NCBI GenBank assembly: GCA_049802235.1
Contig: JBARMB010000120.1
Location: forward strand, 1 to 27,259
Direction: 5' to 3'
Source: VBDM01 sp049802235
Lineage (GTDB): Bacteria > Pseudomonadota > Gammaproteobacteria > Burkholderiales > SG8-39
Length of the DNA: 27,259 nucleotides
A program made the translations under genes and the position numbers. Positions 13,989-21,118 of this stretch are shown in pieces; the stretch's first letter is position 1; every line of letters begins with the position of its first letter. The notes under the pieces are model-generated. The model did no database searches. It was not told the DNA's origin and was given only the letters and a program-made list of their open reading frames with translations.

Positions 13989-15518
13989 TCAGCGCAGGGC
14001 AGTTCTGTCGATTTTCCCCAATACGTTTCGGGGCAGGGAATCGACAAACTGGATGATTTTGGGTCGCTTGTAGCGGGGCAGCTCGGTGCTCTCCAGACAG
14101 TATCTGTCCACTTCTTCGGTACTGAGCGCGGGAGCGCGGCGAACAATCAGGGCCTTGACCACATGCCCCCATTTTTCGTCCGCGACGCCGCAAACCGCGA
14201 CGTCGGCGATCGAGGGATGCTTGGACAGGAAGAACTCAATTTCCTGCGGATAGATGTTCTCTCCGCCGCTGATGATCACGTTGTCGATTCTATCGACCGG
14301 GTAGATGTAGCCCTCGTCATCAACTCTTACGATGTCGCGGGCGTACTGCCATCCGTCGCGGGCACGCAGCTTCTCGTCGGGTGTGCAGTAATATTCCGTG
14401 ACGCTCTGCGGGCCGCGGTTGATCAGCTGGCCTTCGCCTGGAATCGAAACGAACTCATCGGGTTTCGTCTCCACGCCATCCTTGACCTGGATGACGCGCA
14501 CGTCCTGGAAATAGGAGGGCTTTCCGATGCTCTCCCACTTGTCCTCCGGCTCCAGGCCGGTGTGGCAGTTGGTGATGGCCGTGCAGCTCTCCGTGGTGCC
14601 GTAGGTGTTGAGTACCTCGCAACCCAGCGCGTCGCGGACCCGATGCAGCAGTGTCTTGGACAGCGCGGAACCGCCGCTGCGGAACAGGCGCAATGAAGAC
14701 ACGTCGATGTCGCCCAGTTGCCCCTTGGCCTCGGCCAGCTGATACATCTGCGTCGGTACCGCGAACGACTCGGTCACTTTGTGTTTCGCAATCAGGCGCA
14801 GGGCCTTCTTCGCCTCATACTCACCGGTCATGACTTGGGCCGCGCCGATGAACACATAGGCGACAAAGAAATTGGTGGCGGCGCCGATGACCACCGGCGC
14901 CAGACTCATGCCCACGTGGCCGCGATCCAGACCCATTTCAAGGCAATATTGAATCGCGGTGAGAATCTGTGTCTCGTTGGTAAAGGCGGCCCCTTTGGGC
15001 CGGCCGGTGGTTCCGGAGGTATGAATAACGTTGCACAGGTCGCTTCCCTTGATATAGGCCGCAGGCGGTTCGGTCGCGGGGAAGCCCGCGCAATCGTCGA
15101 AACTCCCGGCACCGATGGGAACCGGTCCGCCCACGCAGATGAACTGACAAAAACCGGCGTCCTTCATGAGCTCGGCAGCCGTAGCGGAGAGCTCGGCGTT
15201 GAACAGCAGGGCTTTCAACTTCTCCTGGTGCACCGCGAAGCCGACGGAAGCGGGGGAGAGGCGATAGTTCAGGCACGACGACACGGCCCCAAGCTTTTGG
15301 CAGGCCAGAAAGCCAATGGCGAACTCGGCGCAGTTGTACAGGAGCAGTCCGACGCCGTCGCCCTTCCTGACGCCAAGCTGGGCCAGGAAATGGGCCAGGC
15401 GGTTCACGCTCGCATTCAGCTCGCCGTAGGTGTAGGTTCGGTCGGCAAAAATGATTGCCTTTCTGTCGGACCATTTTGAAACCGTACCAGCAAAGTTGTC
15501 CCGCAATGTACCAAGCAT
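13989..15518 (-). CDS. AMP-dependent acyl-CoA synthetase/ligase
   Basis: This is a 509-residue ANL-superfamily enzyme. Motifs in order are YTYGELNASVNRLAHFL (29-45), the phosphate loop TSGTTGRPKG (167-176), YGTTE (306-310), the hinge region PVDRIDNVIISGGENIYPQE, and the C-terminal catalytic Lys in LGKIDR. In the ribose-binding motif, usually TGD, the sequence reads YARDI: the Asp is kept but the preceding residues differ. The start is the ATG at 15518 with GGAAGGGAG upstream; the frame extends to 15704 but that part looks non-native. The enzyme should activate a carboxylic acid to its acyl-CoA through an acyl-adenylate. Substrate is unknown. It heads an operon with the S15 hydrolase and faces the isochorismatase gene. 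Confidence 0.9.
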   Translation of the reverse strand: MLGTLRDNFAGTVSKWSDRKAIIFADRTYTYGELNASVNRLAHFLAQLGVRKGDGVGLLLYNCAEFAIGFLACQKLGAVSSCLNYRLSPASVGFAVHQEKLKALLFNAELSATAAELMKDAGFCQFICVGGPVPIGAGSFDDCAGFPATEPPAAYIKGSDLCNVIHTSGTTGRPKGAAFTNETQILTAIQYCLEMGLDRGHVGMSLAPVVIGAATNFFVAYVFIGAAQVMTGEYEAKKALRLIAKHKVTESFAVPTQMYQLAEAKGQLGDIDVSSLRLFRSGGSALSKTLLHRVRDALGCEVLNTYGTTESCTAITNCHTGLEPEDKWESIGKPSYFQDVRVIQVKDGVETKPDEFVSIPGEGQLINRGPQSVTEYYCTPDEKLRARDGWQYARDIVRVDDEGYIYPVDRIDNVIISGGENIYPQEIEFFLSKHPSIADVAVCGVADEKWGHVVKALIVRRAPALSTEEVDRYCLESTELPRYKRPKIIQFVDSLPRNVLGKIDRTALR

Positions 15519-15565
15519 GTGATCGAACTCCCTTCCAGACAACCGCTCATGAATGCGCCGACGAT

Positions 15566-15757
15566 GCGCCGTATCGGCCCGAAATGGTATTGCTTCAATG
15601 GGCGTGGTGCAAGCTATTCGCGTTCGATGGTTCATCGCCCCGGAGTGCCAAAGATTCTCACCATCGGCTGCCACGGCTCCGGATTGGTGAAGGTACAGGT
15701 ACACTCTCGCCTGGGCTGCTCCGGTTCGGTACCCACTCGGACCAATCGATACGGCGC
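15566..15757. promoter_or_regulatory. Divergent promoter region with an 11-bp inverted repeat pair
   Basis: The 272-bp gap between the ligase and isochorismatase genes contains GCGCCGTATCG at 15566-15576 and its exact reverse complement CGATACGGCGC at 15747-15757, about 170 bp apart. Each lies near one of the divergent starts. A related CGATACGGGCG occurs at 16583-16593, just before livH. This is the pattern expected for operator half-sites of a shared regulator. The core CGATACGG also occurs by chance inside livH, so the evidence is moderate. Confidence 0.4.
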
Positions 15758-15790
15758 TGGATCTGCAGCAAGCCTCATTCGGGGAGAATC

Positions 15791-16498
15791 ATGCACAAGT
15801 ACTCCGTCCCGCAACACGTCATGGATCGCGTGCTTCGCCGCCAGGGCAAGCCGGTGGCGAACGAAGTGATCGACGCGGCGCGCGCCGCGCTGGTCGTCGT
15901 AGACATGCAGAATTACTTCGTGGCGGAAGGCTTTCCGGTCGAGGTGCCGCTCGCGCGCGAGATCGTGCCCAACATCAACCGCATGGCGGCGGCGATGCGC
16001 GCGGCCGGCGGCGCCGTGATCTGGATCCAGACCACGGCAGCGGGCGCGCTCGCGCGCTGGGGCAACCATCACCGGTACGGTCTGAAGCCCGACGTGGCCG
16101 CGACGCGCCTTGCCGGTCTCGCCGAGGACGCGGAGGGCTTCAAGCTCTATCCGAAGCTGGACGCGCGCTCGGACGACCTGCGGGTGAAGAAGATCAAGTA
16201 CAGCGCGATGATCCCGGACTCCTCGGACCTGCACGACGTGCTGAGCCGGCGCGGCATCGAGACCCTGCTCATTGCGGGCACGACCACAAACGTTTGTTGC
16301 GAATCGACGGCGCGCGACGCGATGATGTTCGACTACCGGGTCGTGATGCTCTCCGACGGCAACGCGACCCACACCGACGAAGAACACGCGGCGACGCTCG
16401 ACAACTTCCAGGTATTCTTCGGCGATGTGATGACGACCGACGAGGCCATTGCACGCCTGGCGCGTCTTGCGCGGGTCGACAAGAGCAAGACTGCCTGA
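15791..16498 (+). CDS. Isochorismatase-fold cysteine hydrolase (amidohydrolase)
   Basis: This 235-residue protein starts at the ATG at 15791 with GGGGAG directly upstream; the frame extends further 5' but without family similarity. The isochorismatase-family triad is present: Asp38 in ALVVVDMQNYF, Lys134 in KKIKYSAM and Cys169 in GTTTNVCCESTARD. The TTNVCCESTARDAM pattern is typical of the amide-cleaving members (ureidoacrylate or biuret hydrolases, N-carbamoyl amidases, nicotinamidase-like enzymes) and not of true isochorismatases. It likely cleaves an amide, ureido or imide bond in the cytoplasm. It is followed after 108 bp by the Liv-type transporter genes on the same strand, so a shared operon is likely. 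The exact substrate cannot be told. Confidence 0.9.
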   Translation: MHKYSVPQHVMDRVLRRQGKPVANEVIDAARAALVVVDMQNYFVAEGFPVEVPLAREIVPNINRMAAAMRAAGGAVIWIQTTAAGALARWGNHHRYGLKPDVAATRLAGLAEDAEGFKLYPKLDARSDDLRVKKIKYSAMIPDSSDLHDVLSRRGIETLLIAGTTTNVCCESTARDAMMFDYRVVMLSDGNATHTDEEHAATLDNFQVFFGDVMTTDEAIARLARLARVDKSKTA

Positions 16499-16606
16499 GG
16501 ACCGCGCACAGGGTTTTTTGAGACTCGCGCGCAAAGACTTGAGGGAGACCCGCGGTATAACGGCGGGGAGTCGTTGACAGGGCGATACGGGCGGAGGGGG
16601 AGCACG

Positions 16607-17491
16607 GTGCTGGTCGAGCAGATCATCAACGGGATTGTCCTGGGAAGCATGTATGCGCTGATTGCCCAGGGCTACACGCTGGTATTTGGCGTGCTGGACA
16701 AGCTGAACTTCGCCCACAGCGAGATTTTCATGCTGGGCGGATTCATTGCCTTGGCGAGCGTGGCGCTTGGGGCCTCGATACCCCTTGCGCTTCTGGTCAC
16801 GATCGGTATTTCGGGACTGATCGGGCTGGTCGTGGAGTTCGTCGGTTTCAGGAAGTTCCGGTCGCACGATGCGCACATCACGGCCGCGCTGAGTTCGTTT
16901 GCAATCGGACTCGTGATCATCGATCTCACCCAAAAGGTGTGGGGCACGGAGCCGGTGGCGATCGCGTTTCCCGATCAGTTGCGAATCGCGAGCATCGAGA
17001 TTCTCGGAATCCGCATCGTGCTGGTAAAGCTGGGAATTCTTGCGCTCTCCCTGCTCCTGATGCTGGTCCTCCATCTGGTGGTGGTACGCACGAATCTGGG
17101 GCGCAGCATTCGGGCGGTGGCGGAGTCCCCCGGTAACGCGGCCCTTTACGGGATCAATGTCACGCGCATCACCCAGCTGGTATTCATTATTGCCTCGGCG
17201 CTGGCAGGCGTTGCCGGAATGGCCCTTGTCGTCCGCACTGGCTACGCGAACACCGATACGGGCTTCTCCTTCGGGCTCAAGGCATTGGCCATCATGGCGA
17301 TCGGTGGCATGGGCGACCTGAGAGGCGCTTTCCTGGGCGGTTTGCTGGTGGGGGTCCTCGAGGCGCTCGCGTTCCAATGGGGCTTCGGGCAACTTGCCGA
17401 CGTGGGGGTGTGGGTTTTCATGATCTGCGTTCTGCTGGTTCGTCCGGCAGGGCTGTTTGGCACGGCAGGAGCCAGGGATACGCGCGCATGA
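16607..17491 (+). CDS. livH: Branched-chain-type ABC transporter permease, LivH family
   Basis: This permease of about 294 residues starts at GTG 16607, preceded by GGAGGGGGAG; a TTG start at 16574 is possible but less likely. The N-terminus (QIINGIVLGSMYALIAQGYTLVFGVL, then NFAHSEIFMLGG) and the AIMAIGGMGDLRGAFLGGLLVG segment are the LivH signature. About eight hydrophobic segments are seen. It forms the inner-membrane channel with the LivM protein encoded next. The stop overlaps the livM start as ATGA, implying translational coupling. These transporters import branched-chain amino acids but also amides, urea and aromatic acids, so the name reflects family only. Confidence 0.93.
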   Translation: MLVEQIINGIVLGSMYALIAQGYTLVFGVLDKLNFAHSEIFMLGGFIALASVALGASIPLALLVTIGISGLIGLVVEFVGFRKFRSHDAHITAALSSFAIGLVIIDLTQKVWGTEPVAIAFPDQLRIASIEILGIRIVLVKLGILALSLLLMLVLHLVVVRTNLGRSIRAVAESPGNAALYGINVTRITQLVFIIASALAGVAGMALVVRTGYANTDTGFSFGLKALAIMAIGGMGDLRGAFLGGLLVGVLEALAFQWGFGQLADVGVWVFMICVLLVRPAGLFGTAGARDTRA

Positions 17492-18351
17492 TCCAGGACT
17501 ACGTCATCTTCACGGGCGTGAACATCCTGCTCGCGTGGAGCGTGTACATCATCCTGATGTCAGGCAGCCTGTCGTTTGCCAATGGCGCCTTCATGCTCAT
17601 CGGGGCCTATGTTTCAGGCGTTCTTTCGGTCAAGTTTGGCGTTCCGCTGCTGCTCGCGGCGCCGCTGGCGGGAGCGGCGACCTTTATCTTTGGCGTGCTG
17701 GTCGGCTTCCCCGCTCTGAGAACGCGCGGAATCTACCTTATTCTCGTCACTGTAGGCATCGCCGTTTCCGTGCGCGGGGTCATCGAGTCCATCGATTACG
17801 TGGGCGGCGTGCAGGGATTCGGAGGCATGTCCGGTACCAGTCCCTGGCATGTGGTCGCGATGGTGATTGCGGTCGGCGTGGGGCTATGGCTTGTCTCCCG
17901 TTCCCCGCTGCAGCGGATTCTTGACGCAGTGCGCGAGGACGAACTGGTGGCGCGTTCAATCGGAATCAACGTTGTCCACGCCAAGCTGGTGTGCTTTGGT
18001 GCAGGCGGCTTTCTTGCCGCGGTCGCGGGCAGTTTCTACGCGCACTACATGCTGCACGTCACGCCTGACGATTTCGGGATCCTGGTGTCGGTGTACATCG
18101 TTCTCTACGTGGTTCTCGGCGGAGCGAACAACATGTGGGGTCCGCCCATTGGCGCGACGATCATGACGCTGGTGCCCGAGATGATTCGCGGGATTGCCGA
18201 ATGGCGTCCCACGGTGTTCGGGCTCATGATCATCTTCCTGCTGCTGTTGCGCCCGGACGGCCTGCTGGCATTCCGCATCGCGACGGTTCGTCCCGGGAAG
18301 GGAACGGGCAATGCCGTGGCGACCGACGAATCGTCCGGGGGCGCGCGATGA
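17488..18351 (+). CDS. livM: Branched-chain-type ABC transporter permease, LivM family
   Basis: This 287-residue membrane protein contains SLSFANGAFMLIGAYVSGVL near the N-terminus, LRTRGIYLILVTVGIA in the middle, RIL DAVREDE LVARSIGINVVHAKL as the cytoplasmic coupling loop, and GGANNMWGPPIGATIM near the end. All are LivM signatures. It is slightly shorter than many LivM proteins and lacks a long N-terminal extension. It overlaps livH at its start (ATGA) and livG at its end (ATGA), so the three are translated as a coupled set. It pairs with the LivH protein as the second half of the channel. Confidence 0.93.
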   Translation: MIQDYVIFTGVNILLAWSVYIILMSGSLSFANGAFMLIGAYVSGVLSVKFGVPLLLAAPLAGAATFIFGVLVGFPALRTRGIYLILVTVGIAVSVRGVIESIDYVGGVQGFGGMSGTSPWHVVAMVIAVGVGLWLVSRSPLQRILDAVREDELVARSIGINVVHAKLVCFGAGGFLAAVAGSFYAHYMLHVTPDDFGILVSVYIVLYVVLGGANNMWGPPIGATIMTLVPEMIRGIAEWRPTVFGLMIIFLLLLRPDGLLAFRIATVRPGKGTGNAVATDESSGGAR

Positions 18352-19115
18352 TCGCCCCTCTGGAACCGATCCTCGCGGTCGAGAACCTTGGCAAGGTATT
18401 CGGGGGACTGGTCGCGCTGGATTCGATTTCGTTCGAAGTGCGGCCCGGTGAGATTCTCGGACTGATCGGGCCGAACGGAGCGGGCAAGTCCGTGCTCGTG
18501 AACGTTGTCTCCGGAATCTATCGCGCCAACTCGGGCACGATCCGCTATTGCGGACGTGACGTTACGCGCCTGCCAAGCCATGAACTCGGTCGGCTCGGGA
18601 TTGCCCGGTCCTACCAGAATATTCGCCTGTTTCGACGCATGACGGTCCTGGAGAACGTTCTGGTGGCCAACAAGCGTCATGTGACGCGGCCCTTCCGCTC
18701 GGCGTTTGCGGGCGGTCGGGATATGGATATTGCGACGGCAAAGGCGCTGCTCGAGCGGGTGCGGCTTGCAGATAAATCGGACCGACTCGCTGGGTCGCTG
18801 TCCTACGGAGAGGCGCGTCGGCTTGAAATTGCGCGCGCGCTGGCAGGAGAGCCCCGACTGCTCTTCCTGGACGAACCCGCTGCCGGAATGAACGAAGGCG
18901 AGACGGCGGAACTCTCCGAGGTCATACGGGCCTCACGCGGGGCGGTGGCCTCCATTGTGATCATCGAACACGACGTCGAGTTCATGCGCGATCTCTCGGA
19001 TCGCCTGCTCGTCATGGAATCGGGCCGCAAGATCGCGGAAGGGCTTCCCGCGGCGGTGCTGGCCGATCCGCGCGTGATCGAAGCCTATCTGGGTGTGGAC
19101 GATGATGACCAGTGA
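18348..19115 (+). CDS. livG: Branched-chain-type ABC transporter ATPase, LivG family
   Basis: This 255-residue ATPase has Walker A GPNGAGKS (41-48), followed by Val where LivG proteins usually have Thr, Q-loop YQNIRLFRRMTVLENVL, signature LSYGEARRLEIARAL, Walker B LLFLDEPAAGM and H-loop IIEHDVEFM. The AAGMN after Walker B is typical of LivG as distinct from LivF. It energises transport on the cytoplasmic face together with LivF. The start overlaps the livM stop (ATGA) and the end overlaps livF by 14 bp. Confidence 0.93.
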   Translation: MIAPLEPILAVENLGKVFGGLVALDSISFEVRPGEILGLIGPNGAGKSVLVNVVSGIYRANSGTIRYCGRDVTRLPSHELGRLGIARSYQNIRLFRRMTVLENVLVANKRHVTRPFRSAFAGGRDMDIATAKALLERVRLADKSDRLAGSLSYGEARRLEIARALAGEPRLLFLDEPAAGMNEGETAELSEVIRASRGAVASIVIIEHDVEFMRDLSDRLLVMESGRKIAEGLPAAVLADPRVIEAYLGVDDDDQ

Positions 19116-19854
19116 TGCCCCCGTCCTGGCCGTCGACGGCCTGAAGGTTTCCTATGGGCCGATCGAGGCGATACGAGGCTGCGCCATCGAGGTTCGCGAT
19201 GGCGAGACGGTCGCGGTGGTCGGCGCCAACGGTGCGGGCAAGACCACGCTGCTTCGCGCCATCTGCAACATGATCCCGTGGTCCGGGGGAAGTATTTACT
19301 ATCGTGGCCGCGCGATCGCGGGCGCCCCCACCCACAAGCTTGCGAAGGATGGCATCCTTCACCTTCCCGAGGGGCGAGGGGTGATCGGCACTCTCACGGT
19401 CTGGGAAAATCTGCGGCTGGCCTACAACGCCCGCCCGACGCAGCGCAACTTCGCGGCGATGCTGGAGGAGGTCTTTGAGCACTTTCCCCGTCTCAGCGAA
19501 CGACGCCACCAAAGGGCCGGCAGCCTGTCCGGTGGCGAGCAGCAGATGCTCGCGCTTGCGCGGGCGGTGGTCAGCCCGCCGCAGATCCTGCTGCTGGACG
19601 AGCCCTCCCTGGGACTTTCGCCCATCATGGTCCGGGAGGCCTACCGGATCCTCCACGGTTTCCGGGCCCGCGGCATGACCATCCTGCTGGTGGAGCAGAA
19701 TGTCCGTGCGGCCCTACGTTTTGCGCACCGTGCCTACGTGTTGAGGCAAGGCGCGATTGTGCAGCAGGGTACCGGCGAGGCGCTTCTCGCCGATGCTGAT
19801 CTTTTCAACCAGTACCTGGGTGTTTCCTTGCCAACTGAAAGGGTGAAATCATGA
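19102..19854 (+). CDS. livF: Branched-chain-type ABC transporter ATPase, LivF family
   Basis: This ATPase has about 250 residues, with Walker A GANGAGKTT, the LivF-typical LPEGRGVIGTLTVWENL, signature LSGGEQQMLALARA, Walker B ILLLDEPSLGLSP and H-loop LLVEQNVRAAL. Starts at 19102 or 19105 (adjacent ATG codons) are both possible; an upstream GTG at 19093 is less likely. The gene overlaps the end of livG and its stop overlaps the start of the binding-protein gene as ATGA, so all five transporter genes form one translationally coupled operon. Confidence 0.93.
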   Translation: MMTSDAPVLAVDGLKVSYGPIEAIRGCAIEVRDGETVAVVGANGAGKTTLLRAICNMIPWSGGSIYYRGRAIAGAPTHKLAKDGILHLPEGRGVIGTLTVWENLRLAYNARPTQRNFAAMLEEVFEHFPRLSERRHQRAGSLSGGEQQMLALARAVVSPPQILLLDEPSLGLSPIMVREAYRILHGFRARGMTILLVEQNVRAALRFAHRAYVLRQGAIVQQGTGEALLADADLFNQYLGVSLPTERVKS

Positions 19855-21050
19855 ATACGAGACGAGCTTTCATTGCTTCCTGTCTGTTTTCGGCCGTGGC
19901 GCTGGCGTATCCGGCGGCTCATGCAGCCGACAAGCCGCCCATCAAGATCGGTGTGATCGTCCCATTGTCGGGATTCCAAGCGAGTTACGGCGAAATGTAC
20001 CGCACGACCTTCGCCATGGTGGTCGAGGACATCAACAACGCCGGGGGCATCAACGGCAGCAAAATCGAACTGCTCGTCGACGATGACCAGGGACGAGCGG
20101 AGCAGGCGGTGACCTTGTTCCGGCGGCACGTATCGGAGGGTGTCATGGCCGAGCTGGGCCCCATCGCCGGCACCACGTGGGAGCAGGTCGCCCCGCTCGC
20201 CAATTCGATGAATACGCCGGCGCTCAACTGGACGGCGCTCAAACCCGGAATAACGAAAAAACCGTACGCGCTTCGGATCCATCCCGCGGACGACCTGATG
20301 ATTCCAGAGGGCGTGGCTGAATTCCGAAAAAAGTTTCCTAACATCACAAAAGTTGTCATTGCCGGCGACCTGAAGGAGGCATCCGGCGCCTCCGGTATCG
20401 AGCAGTTCAGAAAGGCCGCGCCCGCAAACGGGTTCCAGGTTGTCGAGGTGGTCGGGTTTGACACGAGAACCACCGATTTTTCGCCCGTCGCCATCAAGAT
20501 CCGAGGCCTAGCGCCTGACGCCATATTCTTGAGTGCTTTCGCCCCGAATGTGCTTTCGTTGGTGAAGGAGTTGGAAGCGCAGGGCTTCCGCAAGCCGATT
20601 CTGGGGAACGCCCTCATCTGGGCCGGCGCCTTCCCGCAGGCGGTGGGTCCCGCGGGACAGAATGTCTTCACGATCGGGTTCAACACCAATGAATCGGCGC
20701 CCGAAATCAAGGGACACGACGAATTCGCGGCGCGGTACATCAAGTTTGCGATGGAGAACACCAAGCAGGCGCAACCGATCAATGTGGCCAATACCACGCT
20801 TGCCCGCGATGCGCTGATGCTGCTGACCGGCATCATGCGCGATCGCAAGATCGACGGCACCACCGACGTCCAGACGGCGCGCGACGCCGTGAAGGATGGG
20901 CTGGCTTCCGTGAAGCACTGGCAGGGCTTCAACAGCATCAGCATTCTCGATTCGGGCGATGGCTACATTCCTTCGCATCTGCTCGAGGTGGACGTCCAGA
21001 GCAAGACATGGAAATATGCGCTTCCCGTCGCGGAGCGTCTGAAAAGATAA
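19851..21050 (+). CDS. Periplasmic binding protein of the Liv-type transporter
   Basis: This 399-residue type I periplasmic binding protein begins with a signal peptide ending PAAHA before ADKPPIKIG. Family features are IGVIVPLSGFQASYGEMYRTTF, EDINNAGGINGSKIELLVDDDQG (split by one residue type from the LivK consensus), a lid region around GPIAGTTWEQVAPLAN, and ATSWADAL-like hinge replacements in the C-terminal lobe. It is the ligand-recognition part of the neighbouring importer. The residues that bind the amino-acid head group in LivJ/LivK cannot be matched by eye, so the ligand may not be an amino acid. It starts within the livF stop (ATGA), and the gene for the second S15 hydrolase follows after 68 bp. 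Confidence 0.9.
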   Translation: MNTRRAFIASCLFSAVALAYPAAHAADKPPIKIGVIVPLSGFQASYGEMYRTTFAMVVEDINNAGGINGSKIELLVDDDQGRAEQAVTLFRRHVSEGVMAELGPIAGTTWEQVAPLANSMNTPALNWTALKPGITKKPYALRIHPADDLMIPEGVAEFRKKFPNITKVVIAGDLKEASGASGIEQFRKAAPANGFQVVEVVGFDTRTTDFSPVAIKIRGLAPDAIFLSAFAPNVLSLVKELEAQGFRKPILGNALIWAGAFPQAVGPAGQNVFTIGFNTNESAPEIKGHDEFAARYIKFAMENTKQAQPINVANTTLARDALMLLTGIMRDRKIDGTTDVQTARDAVKDGLASVKHWQGFNSISILDSGDGYIPSHLLEVDVQSKTWKYALPVAERLKR

Positions 21051-21118
21051 CCGTGCAACACCAGCACCGCGCGTGGCGTCCTAACGGGGTCCAATCCACC
21101 TGGTAAAGGAGACTGCAG

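Noticed and set aside
16550..16606. TATAAC upstream of livH as a -10 element
   Set aside because: The only nearby -35-like TTGAGG is 11 bases away, too close for a sigma70 promoter, so no promoter is called there.
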